From JAGMES01 sp023128035 (lineage in GTDB: Bacteria; Bacillota; Halanaerobiia; DY22613), in the NCBI GenBank assembly GCA_030627905.1, contig DAOVRZ010000001.1:1-64000 (forward strand): a stretch of DNA of 64,000 bases, read 5' to 3'. The stretch's first letter is position 1. Every line of letters begins with the position of its first letter. The notes under the pieces were generated by a model. It did not search any database and was not told where the DNA came from. It was given only the letters and a program-made list of their open reading frames with translations. Positions 25,609 to 33,176 of the stretch are shown in pieces. The position numbers were made by a program, and so were the translations under genes.

Positions 25609-26940
25609 ATGGTCTTTCAAAGTTTAGCTGAAAAACTTCAGACAACCTTCTCTAAATTAAAGGGAAGGGGTAAGTTGAATGAAAAAGATGTAAAGGCTGC
25701 TTTAAAAGAAGTTAAGATGGCTTTATTAGAAGCAGATGTTAACTTTAAAGTTGTTAAAAAATTTGTTAAAAAGATTCAAGAGCGAGCTGTTGGTCATGAA
25801 GTGATGGCAAGTTTATCTCCTGGTCAGCAAGTTATTAAAATTGTAAATGAAGAGCTAACCGAATTGATGGGTGGAACCCAAAGTAAATTGGCTGTATCTT
25901 CTAAGCCACCTACTGTTGTCATGATGGTTGGTTTGCAGGGCGCTGGTAAAACTACCACGACTGGCAAACTGGCAAAACTTCTGGCTAAGCAAGGTCGAAA
26001 ACCTTTATTGGTTGCTGCTGATATTTATCGTCCTGCTGCAATTAAACAACTTCAGGTACTTGGCGAGAGATTAGAACTTCCTGTTTTTTCAATGGGTGAT
26101 CAGACTAATCCTGTAGATATTGCCAAGGGTGCTTTAAGTTTTGCTGAATCAAATAATCGGGATTATGTTATTATAGATACCGCAGGACGATTGCATATTA
26201 ATGAAGAGTTAATGGAAGAGTTAAAAAAGATAAAAACTACTGTTAAACCTCATGAGATATTATTAGTTGTAGATTCCATGACAGGTCAGGATGCTGTTAC
26301 TGTAGCTGAACATTTTGATGAAGCACTGGGGATCGATGGAGTTGTTTTAACTAAACTTGACGGTGATGCAAGAGGGGGGGCAGCTCTTTCTATCCGTTCC
26401 GTCACAGGAAAACCGATTAAGTTTGCTGCTATGGGAGAAAAGATGGATGCACTTGAACCATTCTATCCTGATAGAATGGCTTCTAGAATTTTGGGTATGG
26501 GTGATGTCTTGAGTTTGATTGAAAAAGCTCAAGAAAGTATTGATCTTAAAAAAGCTCAAGAACTTGAGGAAAAACTTAGAAAACAGCAGTTTACCTTTGA
26601 AGATTTTCTTGATCAGTTGAAACAGGTACGGAAGATGGGACCTTTAGATCAACTTATGGGTATGATGCCTGGTATGGGTAAAGTCAAGCAATTAAAGAAT
26701 TTACAGGTAGATGAAAAAGCCCTTGATCATTTAGAAGCGATTATCAACTCTATGACTAAAAAAGAGCGGAATAATCCAGATATTATTAATGGTAGCCGAA
26801 GAAGACGAATCGCTCGGGGAAGTGGGACATCTGTTCAAGAAGTTAATCGGTTACTAAAACAGTTTAGCCAAATGCGCAAGATGATGAAACAGCTTACAGG
26901 TATGCAAAAAGGCGGAAGGATGAAGTCTCCTTTCTTCTAA
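25609..26940 (+). CDS. ffh: Signal recognition particle protein Ffh
   Basis: This 443-residue SRP54 homologue binds signal peptides on nascent chains and the SRP RNA. The N domain starts MVFQSLAEKLQTTFSKL. The G domain has GLQGAGKTTTTGKLA, DTAGRLHINEEL and TKLDGDARGG. The methionine-rich M domain from about residue 300 has GPLDQLMGMMPGMGK and RRRRIARGSGTSVQEVN (RNA-binding loop). ATG 25609 is preferred to 25606 for its spacing from AAAGGAGGG. Confidence 0.98.
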   Translation: MVFQSLAEKLQTTFSKLKGRGKLNEKDVKAALKEVKMALLEADVNFKVVKKFVKKIQERAVGHEVMASLSPGQQVIKIVNEELTELMGGTQSKLAVSSKPPTVVMMVGLQGAGKTTTTGKLAKLLAKQGRKPLLVAADIYRPAAIKQLQVLGERLELPVFSMGDQTNPVDIAKGALSFAESNNRDYVIIDTAGRLHINEELMEELKKIKTTVKPHEILLVVDSMTGQDAVTVAEHFDEALGIDGVVLTKLDGDARGGAALSIRSVTGKPIKFAAMGEKMDALEPFYPDRMASRILGMGDVLSLIEKAQESIDLKKAQELEEKLRKQQFTFEDFLDQLKQVRKMGPLDQLMGMMPGMGKVKQLKNLQVDEKALDHLEAIINSMTKKERNNPDIINGSRRRRIARGSGTSVQEVNRLLKQFSQMRKMMKQLTGMQKGGRMKSPFF

Positions 26941-26945
26941 ACATA

Positions 26946-27075
26946 TTTAACGACATTTCAGAAGGCGAAGTCCCCCTCCTCTTTAGGGAGGGGTGAAGGT
27001 GATAGAATAATTTCAAATCTCCTTCTGAAGTCGTTAAACTTAAGAGATAATAACGCAGTTATTATCACGACTTTA
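26946..27075 (+). repeat. Dispersed repeat family 1, copy B
   Basis: This near full-length copy has end TTTAACGACATTTCAGAAGG, a GTCCCCCTC-CTTTA-GGGAGGGG hairpin, inner end CCTTCTGAAGTCGTTAAACT (inverted match to the left end with one extra base), then AATAATAACGC/GCGTTATTAT-like palindrome and CGACTTTA. It lies between ffh and rpsP and would be transcribed in the rpsP leader. Confidence 0.9.
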
Positions 27076-27131
27076 GATTATAGAAAATTAGCGTTCTAGA
27101 GCGGCGTAATTTTTATAAGGAGGTGAAAGAT

Positions 27132-27380
27132 ATGGCAGTAAAAATTCGTATGAAAAGAATGGGTTCAAAGCGTAATGCATTTTATCGTGTGGTAGTTGCA
27201 GATTCTAGATGTCCACGTGATGGAAGATTTATTGAGGAAATTGGTTATTATAATCCTAATACCGATCCTTCAACAGTTAAAATTGACGCAGAAAAAGCAT
27301 TAAAATGGTTGGCTACTGGTGCTCAGCCTTCTGATACCGTTAGAAGTCTTTTGAAAAAACAGGGAATTATAAAGAAGTAA
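27132..27380 (+). CDS. rpsP: 30S ribosomal protein S16
   Basis: This 82-residue S16 is complete: AVKIRMKRMGSKRNAFYRVV, ADSRCPRDGRFIEEIGYYNP and the KWLATGAQPSDTV tail. ATG 27132 follows AAGGAGGTG. It heads the conserved rpsP-khpA-rimM-trmD-rplS order. Confidence 0.98.
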   Translation: MAVKIRMKRMGSKRNAFYRVVVADSRCPRDGRFIEEIGYYNPNTDPSTVKIDAEKALKWLATGAQPSDTVRSLLKKQGIIKK

Positions 27381-27419
27381 TTTTACGATTAGATACTTCT
27401 TGTAGGAGGTGTAATCTCC

Positions 27420-27650
27420 GTGAAAGAATTAGTAGAATTGATTGCTAAATCCCTCGTAGACCATCCAGAAGAAGTGATGGTTAAGGAGACAGATAACGAA
27501 AGAGGCGTAACCATATATCTATCTGTTGCAGATGATGATATGGGTAAGGTCATTGGTAAGCAGGGACGTATTGCCAAAGCAATTCGTACAGTAGTGAAAG
27601 CTGCTGCTACCAAAGTGAATAAACGAATAAATGTAGAAATTATTCAATAG
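27420..27650 (+). CDS. khpA: RNA-binding protein KhpA (YlqC)
   Basis: This 76-residue single KH-domain protein has the GxxG loop in VIGKQGRIAKAIR. It usually pairs with KhpB to bind RNA and affect cell division in Gram-positives. It uses a GTG start at 27420 behind TAGGAGGTG. Confidence 0.95.
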   Translation: MKELVELIAKSLVDHPEEVMVKETDNERGVTIYLSVADDDMGKVIGKQGRIAKAIRTVVKAAATKVNKRINVEIIQ

Positions 27651-27659
27651 TTAGCTTGT

Positions 27660-27688
27660 AAAGATCAGGATTTATATTCCTGGTCTTT
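27660..27688 (+). terminator. Intercistronic hairpin between khpA and rimM
   Basis: AAAGATCAGGA pairs with TCCTGGTCTTT (one G-U pair, 7-nt loop). The T-tract is short, so it may attenuate rather than fully stop the rpsP operon. Confidence 0.6.
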
Positions 27689-27724
27689 CTAGTATTTATG
27701 ACAACCTTTGAGGAGAGGATAGAA

Positions 27725-28243
27725 ATGTCTGAGATGATTGCGATTGGAAAAATTGGCCGACATCATAATCAAATGGGCGAAGTAAAATGTCTAATTCTTT
27801 CTGACTTTCCAGAAAGGTTTTTAGAATTAGAGAGAGTATTTTTAGAAAAAGAAGATGATATTAAACGTATGCAGGTGGAGAATGTCTGGTTCAACAAGAG
27901 TCTTGCTATAGTCAAATTTGTTGAAGTATCTACACTTAAACAAGCTCAAGATTTGAAAGATTATTATATAAAAATTCCTGCTTCAGAAGCAATTGATCTA
28001 CCAGAAGGACATTATTTTCTCCATGAAATCATTGGGATGGATGTTTATACTGATACAGATGAATATTTGGGACGACTCGAGGATATCATTACCACTGGGA
28101 GTCATGACATTTATGTAGTGTATGTGTCTACGCCGGAAGGGAAAAAAGAGGTTTTACTTCCAGCTATCCATGATGTGGTAAAAGAGATAGATGTCGAAGG
28201 AAAAAAAATGATTGTCCATCTCCTTGAAGGGCTTATAGATTAG
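27725..28243 (+). CDS. rimM: Ribosome maturation factor RimM
   Basis: This 172-residue RimM acts in 30S head assembly with S19. The N-terminal RimM domain (MIAIGKIGRHHNQMGEVK) is followed by a PRC-barrel domain from about residue 95 (LHEIIGMDVYTDTDEYLGRL, VLLPAIHDVVKEID). ATG 27725 follows GAGGAGAGG; an in-frame ATG at 27698 precedes that ribosome site. Confidence 0.96.
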   Translation: MSEMIAIGKIGRHHNQMGEVKCLILSDFPERFLELERVFLEKEDDIKRMQVENVWFNKSLAIVKFVEVSTLKQAQDLKDYYIKIPASEAIDLPEGHYFLHEIIGMDVYTDTDEYLGRLEDIITTGSHDIYVVYVSTPEGKKEVLLPAIHDVVKEIDVEGKKMIVHLLEGLID

Positions 28244-28253
28244 GTGGTTTAAT

Positions 28254-29018
28254 ATGGTTACATTTCATATTTTGAGCATATTTCCAGAGATGTTTCATAG
28301 CGTCTTCGAAGAAAGTATTTTAAAACGTGCACAGAAAAATAACTTGATTCAAATCAATTTGATTAATATTCGAGACTATGCTACTAACAAACATAAAACT
28401 ACAGATGATTATCCCTTTGGAGGCGGGCCTGGGATGGTGATGAAGGTCGAACCTGTCTTTAGTGCTTTTCAGGATATTGCTTCTAAGACAAAAAGACCAT
28501 TACACCGAATTTTTATGTCTCCTCAAGGTCAGCCTTTTAATCAGGCAAAAGCAATTGAATTAGCAAAACATGATGATATTGTCATTTTATGTGGTCGCTA
28601 TGAAGGAGTAGATGAGAGAATTCGAGAGGAACTTATCGATGAAGAAATTTCATTAGGAGATTTTGTTTTGACTGGTGGAGAACTTCCAGCGATGGTTTTA
28701 GTGGATTCTATTTCTCGGATGGTTCCTGGAGTATTAGGAGATTCAGCATCTATTGAAGAAGATTCTTTTTATCAGGGTATCTTAGGGTATCCCCAATATA
28801 CTCGTCCCCGAGAATTTATGGGAAAAGAGGTTCCACAAGAATTACTTAGTGGTAATCATGCATTAATTGAGAAATGGCGGCGGAAGGAAGCCTTAAAACG
28901 AACTTATTTGAGGAGACCTGAGTTGTTGGATAATTTAAAATTTAGCAAAACAGATTTGAAACTATTGAAGGAAATTAGAAATGACGCAGTGATAAAAAAG
29001 GAAAAAAAAATTGAATAA
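28254..29018 (+). CDS. trmD: tRNA (guanine-N1)-methyltransferase TrmD
   Basis: This 254-residue SPOUT methyltransferase forms m1G37 in tRNA. Knot motifs are seen in DDYPFGGGPGMVM, LCGRYEGVDERI and SLGDFVLTGGELPAMVLVD. The catalytic Asp lies in the conserved DSFYQG region. The start is 10 nt after rimM. Confidence 0.98.
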   Translation: MVTFHILSIFPEMFHSVFEESILKRAQKNNLIQINLINIRDYATNKHKTTDDYPFGGGPGMVMKVEPVFSAFQDIASKTKRPLHRIFMSPQGQPFNQAKAIELAKHDDIVILCGRYEGVDERIREELIDEEISLGDFVLTGGELPAMVLVDSISRMVPGVLGDSASIEEDSFYQGILGYPQYTRPREFMGKEVPQELLSGNHALIEKWRRKEALKRTYLRRPELLDNLKFSKTDLKLLKEIRNDAVIKKEKKIE

Positions 29019-29021
29019 ATA

Positions 29022-29050
29022 TTGAGTTTTTTGCTTGTCTATGTTATAAT
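29022..29050 (+). promoter_or_regulatory. Promoter of rplS
   Basis: TTGAGT (29022-29027), 17 nt, TATAAT (29045-29050), located just after the trmD stop and before the rplS leader. Confidence 0.7.
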
Positions 29051-29059
29051 AAATTTTGT

Positions 29060-29112
29060 GTGAATATGAGCGGTCCGCTACCTGTATAAAACCAGGCATG
29101 AACGTTCTTGGA
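29060..29112 (+). ncRNA. L19 leader-like structured 5' UTR
   Basis: The segment contains GCGGTCCGC, a small CCTG/CAGG hairpin and GGCATGAACGTTC. These resemble the L19 leader RNA found upstream of rplS in Bacillota, as I recall the family. It sits between promoter and ribosome site, the position expected for autoregulation by L19. Assigned by motif and location, not by a covariance search. Confidence 0.6.
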
Positions 29113-29128
29113 GAAAGGAGGAAACAAG

Positions 29129-29476
29129 ATGAACATTATTGATCAAATCGAACGCGAACAGATGAGAGATGATATTCCTCAGATGAACATTGGTGACACT
29201 GTTGCTGTTCATTACAGAGTAATTGAGGGTGGGAAAGAGAGAATCCAGGTTTATGAAGGTTATGTAATTCGTCGCCAAAATGGTGGTGCTAGAGAAACCA
29301 TCACAGTTCGGAAATTATCTCATGGTCTTGGGGTTGAAAGAACATTCCCAGTCCATTCACCTAAGGTTGCTAAGTATGTAGTTAAGCGTCATGCTCATGT
29401 TAGCAGAGCTAAATTGTACTACTTACGTGGCACTATTGGTAAGAAAGCAAAACTTAGAGATAAGAATGCATATTAA
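29129..29476 (+). CDS. rplS: 50S ribosomal protein L19
   Basis: This 115-residue L19 has IPQMNIGDTVAVHYRVIEG, RIQVYEGYVIRRQNGGARE and GVERTFPVHSPKVAKYVVKR. ATG 29129 follows AAAGGAGGAAAC. It has its own promoter and structured leader and ends at a terminator. Confidence 0.98.
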   Translation: MNIIDQIEREQMRDDIPQMNIGDTVAVHYRVIEGGKERIQVYEGYVIRRQNGGARETITVRKLSHGLGVERTFPVHSPKVAKYVVKRHAHVSRAKLYYLRGTIGKKAKLRDKNAY

Positions 29477-29493
29477 AGCTATCAATTTTTTAA

Positions 29494-29530
29494 AGAGGGA
29501 GGGCAGATTTTTTGCCATCCCTCTCGTTTT
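29494..29530 (+). terminator. Terminator after rplS
   Basis: AGAGGGAGGGCA pairs with TGCCATCCCTCT (one mismatch) and is followed by CGTTTT. Confidence 0.9.
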
Positions 29531-29542
29531 ATGAAATATATT

Positions 29543-29602
29543 TATGATTAGCCCACAAAAACTAGTCGCACAAGAGCTTACATACTTTTTGTGGTCGAAT
29601 TA
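29543..29602. repeat. Dispersed repeat family 2, internally deleted copy
   Basis: ATGATTAGCCCACAAAAACT, AGTCGCACAAGAGCTTACAT and CTTTTTGTGG match the reverse complement of the element at 21273-21399, but the central TATATATAGTAC palindromes are gone. It abuts copy C of family 1. Confidence 0.8.
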
Positions 29603-29606
29603 TTTA

Positions 29607-29753
29607 TTTAACGACATTTCAGAAGGCAAAGTCATCTCCTCTATAGCTGGGGGTAGAATGTATACAATAATTTTAAAACTTCAGTGGGAGTCCAAATCTC
29701 CTTCTGAAGTCGTTAAACTTAAGAAATAATAACTTGTTATAATTTCGACTTTA
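29607..29753 (+). repeat. Dispersed repeat family 1, copy C
   Basis: This is the longest copy. It has left end TTTAACGACATTTCAGAAGG, the CTCCTCTATAG hairpin region, an extra CTTCAGTGGGAGTCC segment, inverted right end CCTTCTGAAGTCGTTAAACT and the AATAATAAC palindrome ending CGACTTTAA. It ends about 17 nt before the lepB start and provides part of the lepB leader. Confidence 0.9.
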
Positions 29754-29770
29754 AAGGAGCAATTTAAGCC

Positions 29771-30289
29771 ATGTTATCGAATGAAACTTTTCTTGAATAT
29801 GTGAAATCGGTTATTATGGCTGTAATTTTGGCCTTAATCCTGATCATATTTGTTATTCAGGCTTTTTTTATACATTCTGGTTCTATGTGGCCTACATTAG
29901 AGGTGAGAGATAGGATTTTGGTTAATAAATTTATATATCAATTTAAGGATCCTGAAAAAAATGATATTATTGTTTTTAAGTATCCTTTAGAACCTAGGCG
30001 TAAATTTATTAAGCGGGTAATTGGTTTAAGTGGTGACAGGATGCAAATTATTAATGGACAAGTTTATGTCAATGATGAACCTTTAAAAGAAAATTATCTT
30101 TTGACTAGGGGTTATTCAAATTATGGCCCTATTGTTGTTCCAGAGGATAATTATTTTGTTTTGGGAGATAATAGAAATAACAGTGAGGATAGTCGTTTTT
30201 GGGGTTTTGTTCCCAATGAAAATATTATAGGTCAAGCTATTTTAGTTTTTTGGCCTTTGAATAGGGTAAAATTGTTGAAAGATAGGTAG
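29771..30289 (+). CDS. lepB: Signal peptidase I
   Basis: This 172-residue type I signal peptidase has one N-terminal membrane helix (residues 11-33). The catalytic Ser is in HSGSMWPTL and the catalytic Lys in FIKRVIGLSGD; GDNRNNSEDSRFWG is also conserved. The usual SGDSM box reads SGSMW, one of the accepted variants. It cleaves preproteins exported through Sec. ATG 29771 follows AAAGGAGC. Confidence 0.96.
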   Translation: MLSNETFLEYVKSVIMAVILALILIIFVIQAFFIHSGSMWPTLEVRDRILVNKFIYQFKDPEKNDIIVFKYPLEPRRKFIKRVIGLSGDRMQIINGQVYVNDEPLKENYLLTRGYSNYGPIVVPEDNYFVLGDNRNNSEDSRFWGFVPNENIIGQAILVFWPLNRVKLLKDR

Positions 30290-30298
30290 GTGTGCTTA

Positions 30299-31213
30299 AT
30301 GAAGAAAAATATACAGTGGTATCCAGGTCATATGGCCAAAGCAAAGAGAATATTGCAGGAACATTTGAAGATGGTAGATATTGTTCTGGAGCTGTTGGAT
30401 GCGCGGATTCCATCTAGCAGTAGCAATCCAGATCTTGATAAATTGGTTAAAGATAAAGATCGCATTATTATTTTTAATAAATCTGATTTAGCTAATCCAG
30501 ATATTACTCTGGATTGGGTTAAGCATTTATCCTCTAAATTTCCATCTTTCGCAGTCGATGCTGTGAAAGGTAAAGGATTGGCAGATGTGCTAGAGGCGGT
30601 TCGTTTAAAAGGAGATGAGATCAATGCTCGTTTAAAGAAACGAGGTCGTAATCCTCGCAATATTCGATTAGCTATTATTGGAATTCCTAATGTTGGTAAA
30701 TCTGCTTTAATCAATCGAATAGCAAAGCGTTCTAGTGCAAAAGTTGCGAATAAACCTGGTGTTACTCGTGGAAAACAGTGGATTAAAGTACGTGAAGGAT
30801 TTCACCTATTGGATTCACCTGGGATTCTCTGGCCAAAATTTGACAGCCAGGAAGTGGGGATTAAACTTGCTGCGACTGGTGCAATTCGAAGTGACATTTT
30901 TAATGAAGAAGAAGTAGCATTTCATTTGACTGGATGGTTGATGGAGAATGCACAAAAAGAATTAGAATTATTTTTTGGTGTAGAATTGGTAGAAGACCCT
31001 TATGAGATGATGTTAGCAATTGGGAGAAAACGTGGTTTTATTCAAAGTGGTGGACGAATCCGTACCGAACAAACAGCTCGAATGATCTTAAAAGAATTTC
31101 GGGATGGCCGAATTGGACGGATTACCATTGAAAGACCGATGAAGGGTGGGGAGAAAAGAGATGGGAATGGAGTTATCCCAGATGACGATCAGCCAAGTCC
31201 AGAATCTGATTAA
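30299..31213 (+). CDS. rbgA: Ribosome biogenesis GTPase RbgA (YlqF)
   Basis: This 304-residue circularly permuted GTPase acts in late 50S assembly. G4 (FNKSDL) precedes G1 (GIPNVGKSALIN) and G3 (DSPGILWP). The N terminus IQWYPGHMAKAKR is diagnostic. ATG 30299 follows AGGTAGG; GTG 30290 would overlap that site. Confidence 0.97.
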   Translation: MKKNIQWYPGHMAKAKRILQEHLKMVDIVLELLDARIPSSSSNPDLDKLVKDKDRIIIFNKSDLANPDITLDWVKHLSSKFPSFAVDAVKGKGLADVLEAVRLKGDEINARLKKRGRNPRNIRLAIIGIPNVGKSALINRIAKRSSAKVANKPGVTRGKQWIKVREGFHLLDSPGILWPKFDSQEVGIKLAATGAIRSDIFNEEEVAFHLTGWLMENAQKELELFFGVELVEDPYEMMLAIGRKRGFIQSGGRIRTEQTARMILKEFRDGRIGRITIERPMKGGEKRDGNGVIPDDDQPSPESD

Positions 31214-32123
31214 AGAGATTGAACCGACCTTGGAGATGATTGAAAAATTAGGATTTGATCAGCGAAAGGGTATTCAACGACTTGGTGAGCAGATGGAACG
31301 ACAACTTAATCGTAAGAAAAAATTAGAAAAACGTTTTGATGAAATGTTAAAGCATGAACGGCAATATTGGAGCCAAGGTATTTCGCAGATTGTTGGCATT
31401 GATGAGGTCGGCAGAGGGCCATTAGCAGGGCCAGTTGTAGCTGCTGCTGTTATCATCAAGCCAGATTTTTATTTCTTGGGTTTAAATGATTCTAAGAAGC
31501 TTAGAGAGGAAGAGAGAGAAAAATTCTTTGATATAATAATGGAGAATGCTCTTGGTGTAGGAATTGGAATTGTAGATAATCGAGAGATTGATAAAATTAA
31601 CATTCTCCAAGCTAGTTTTAAAGCAATGAAGCATGCCTTTGATCAATTAATTGAGCAAGGTTTTAAGCCTCAGGTTGCTATTGTAGATGGAGATAAAACT
31701 GTACATGGTATTAACATCAATCAGCAGGCTATCGTGGATGGTGACGCAAAGAGTATATCTATTGCTGCTGCGTCAGTTGTGGCAAAGGTGACTAGGGATA
31801 GGCAGATGGTTAAATTCAGTAAAGAGTATCTAGGGTATGGGTTTGAACGCAATAAAGGGTATGGCGCCCCTGAGCATCTTTCTGGCTTAATTAAGTTGGG
31901 ACCGACTCCTATTCATCGTTTTTCTTTTTCTATGGTAAGACAGTCGAATTATTCGGAAACTTATCATTTATATGTTGAGATGGTAAAATCAGCAAAAGAG
32001 TTGGCTGCTTTGAAAGAGATCGGTGAGCTAATAGCTAAAGATAAAGAGAGACTCTTTGAAGTGGAATTAGTTGACTTGCGGCAAGTATATATTGGGATGG
32101 AGAAAAAGCTCAGTGGAAGTTAA
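31161..32123 (+). CDS. rnhB: Ribonuclease HII
   Basis: This 320-residue RNase HII removes RNA from RNA-DNA hybrids. Acidic catalytic residues are in GIDEVGRGPLAGP (Asp, Glu), AIVDGDKTVHG and SISIAAASVVAKVTRDR. An N-terminal helical extension (about 75 residues) matches the B. subtilis type. A C-terminal tail of about 60 residues follows HRFSFSMV and is longer than usual. It overlaps rbgA by 53 nt; GTG 31146 is a possible alternative start. Confidence 0.96.
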   Translation: MGMELSQMTISQVQNLIKEIEPTLEMIEKLGFDQRKGIQRLGEQMERQLNRKKKLEKRFDEMLKHERQYWSQGISQIVGIDEVGRGPLAGPVVAAAVIIKPDFYFLGLNDSKKLREEEREKFFDIIMENALGVGIGIVDNREIDKINILQASFKAMKHAFDQLIEQGFKPQVAIVDGDKTVHGININQQAIVDGDAKSISIAAASVVAKVTRDRQMVKFSKEYLGYGFERNKGYGAPEHLSGLIKLGPTPIHRFSFSMVRQSNYSETYHLYVEMVKSAKELAALKEIGELIAKDKERLFEVELVDLRQVYIGMEKKLSGS

Positions 32124-32136
32124 GTGGTACAACGTT

Positions 32137-32199
32137 GGGTCTAAGGTACATTTAGGAAAACTTTTATTTAGGAAATTTTTCCTAAATGTACATTGACCC
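32137..32199. terminator. Inverted repeat after rnhB
   Basis: GTACATTTAGGAAAA (32146-32160) pairs perfectly with TTTTCCTAAATGTAC (32177-32191), extended by GGGTC/GACCC. It may terminate rnhB from the left and xre copy B from the right, but no clear T-tract follows. Confidence 0.6.
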
Positions 32200-32234
32200 T
32201 GAGTTTTACTTAATAAATTCAGTTCGTCTATTGT

Positions 32235-32660
32235 TTAAACATCAGAATTCTGTTCGGAATTTTTAATTGATTCTTCTTTAATTTGTTTTATAGTATTAGC
32301 AATAAGGAAAATAGTTTCTTCTGAAAGATTATCTACTGTTTGAAGAAGTTTCTTTTTTCCTTCTGTCAAAGACGCAAATAGTTCTTTAGTTCCTTCATCT
32401 TCAATACGCAAATCGTCGTTGTCCATTTTTAAATATCCTGCTTTTACCATCAATTCATTGTAGCCAATTCCTAAGTGTGGAGCAAGTTTTTGCAAAATAT
32501 CAGGTTTAGGAGGGCGTCTACCACCATTTTCAATTCGTGATATGTATGAGGGGCTGACATTAGAAAATTTGGCTAAGTCAGTAATGGTGAGCCCTCTTAA
32601 TTCTCGAACATATTTAAGATATAATCCAAAATCACTTCGGATTTGTTTTTTATTTGCCAT
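32235..32660 (-). CDS. XRE-family transcriptional regulator (copy B)
   Basis: This 141-residue protein has an N-terminal HTH (residues about 10-65: GLYLKYVRELRGLTITDLAK, SPSYISRIENGGRRPPKPD) and an acidic/helical tail. It is a paralogue of the 2841-3242 regulator. ATG at 32660 has AAAGGAAGTGGG upstream; the longer ORF to 32714 has no ribosome site. It is divergent from the small HTH gene at 32823, with both promoters in the shared 162-nt gap, so cross-control is likely. Confidence 0.88.
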   Translation of the reverse strand: MANKKQIRSDFGLYLKYVRELRGLTITDLAKFSNVSPSYISRIENGGRRPPKPDILQKLAPHLGIGYNELMVKAGYLKMDNDDLRIEDEGTKELFASLTEGKKKLLQTVDNLSEETIFLIANTIKQIKEESIKNSEQNSDV

Positions 32661-32692
32661 CTTACCCACTTCCTTTATGCACCTTTTACTAT

Positions 32693-32721
32693 ATTGTATC
32701 TTATTAATTGACATTTGACAA
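32693..32721 (-). promoter_or_regulatory. Promoter of xre copy B
   Basis: On the minus strand TTGTCA (32721-32716), 17 nt, TACAAT (32698-32693). Confidence 0.65.
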
Positions 32722-32762
32722 TAACTTTTTTTAAAATTTGCAGATAAAATTTCTCAAAATCA

Positions 32763-32805
32763 TTGACATATGTAATTCTAAGGTATATAATTTTGACATA
32801 AGTAA
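32763..32805 (+). promoter_or_regulatory. Promoter and repeated operator-like site of mini-HTH gene
   Basis: TTGACA (32763-32768), 17 nt, TATAAT (32786-32791) is a perfect sigma-A promoter. TTGACATATGTAA (32763) recurs as TTGACATAAGTAA (32793), a direct repeat exactly 30 nt apart that spans the promoter and could be a binding site for the XRE protein or the mini-HTH protein. Confidence 0.75.
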
Positions 32806-32822
32806 AAATAGGGGTGGTGACC

Positions 32823-33032
32823 ATGAGGCTCAACAGGGAAAAAACAGAGCAATTTCTTAATTCACGTGGCTGGAGCGAAGTAATGTTTGCACGAAAATTA
32901 GATTTAGATTATTCCTACGTTTATCGAGTAATGCGAGGGGAACGTGGTGTGGGCAAAAAATTTTTAGCAGGATTGATTAAACTTTGTGAAAAGGAAGGAT
33001 TGAATTTTAGGGAGTTTATTTTTTTGGACTAA
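32823..33032 (+). CDS. Mini-HTH protein partner of XRE regulator
   Basis: This 69-residue protein is almost entirely an HTH-like fold: FLNSRGWSEVMFARKLDLDY, SYVYRVMRGERGVGKKFLAG, LIKLCEKEGLNFREFIFL. The R-rich recognition region (YRVMRGERG) suggests DNA binding. ATG 32823 is preceded by AGGGGTGG; GTG 32814 is less likely. The divergent pairing with an XRE repressor resembles phage-type or TA-type two-regulator switches, but there is no toxin or integrase beside it. A decayed paralogue is at 3492-3700. Confidence 0.82.
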   Translation: MRLNREKTEQFLNSRGWSEVMFARKLDLDYSYVYRVMRGERGVGKKFLAGLIKLCEKEGLNFREFIFLD

Positions 33033-33034
33033 TA

Positions 33035-33070
33035 TTGACAAAAATAAAAATCAAACTATAATATTGTCAA
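33035..33070 (+). promoter_or_regulatory. Promoter-like site after mini-HTH gene
   Basis: TTGACA (33035-33040), 16 nt, TATAAT (33057-33062), with TATTGACA and a nearby TATTGTCA forming an imperfect inverted repeat. It points into the repeat copy D and antisense to comM. No gene follows on this strand, so it may be relic or antisense. Confidence 0.4.
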
Positions 33071-33107
33071 AAATCAATTATATCTTCACAGTTTTTTCAA
33101 TCTTGTG

Positions 33108-33176
33108 TTTAACGGCATTCAGAAGGGGAAGCCCCCTCCTCTACAGGAGGGGGTGGAAGTACTAGAATAATTTTAA
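33108..33176 (+). repeat. Dispersed repeat family 1, copy D (left half)
   Basis: TTTAACGGCATTCAGAAGG, a long GCCCCCTCCTCTACAGGAGG hairpin and AGAATAATTTTAA match the left half of copies B and C. The right half is missing. It ends on the comM stop codon. Confidence 0.85.

Noticed and set aside
29544..29729. 61-codon plus-strand ORF after rplS
   Set aside because: It lies entirely within two dispersed repeat copies and has no ribosome site.
30328..30714. 128-codon minus-strand ORF inside rbgA
   Set aside because: Antisense shadow over the GTPase domain.
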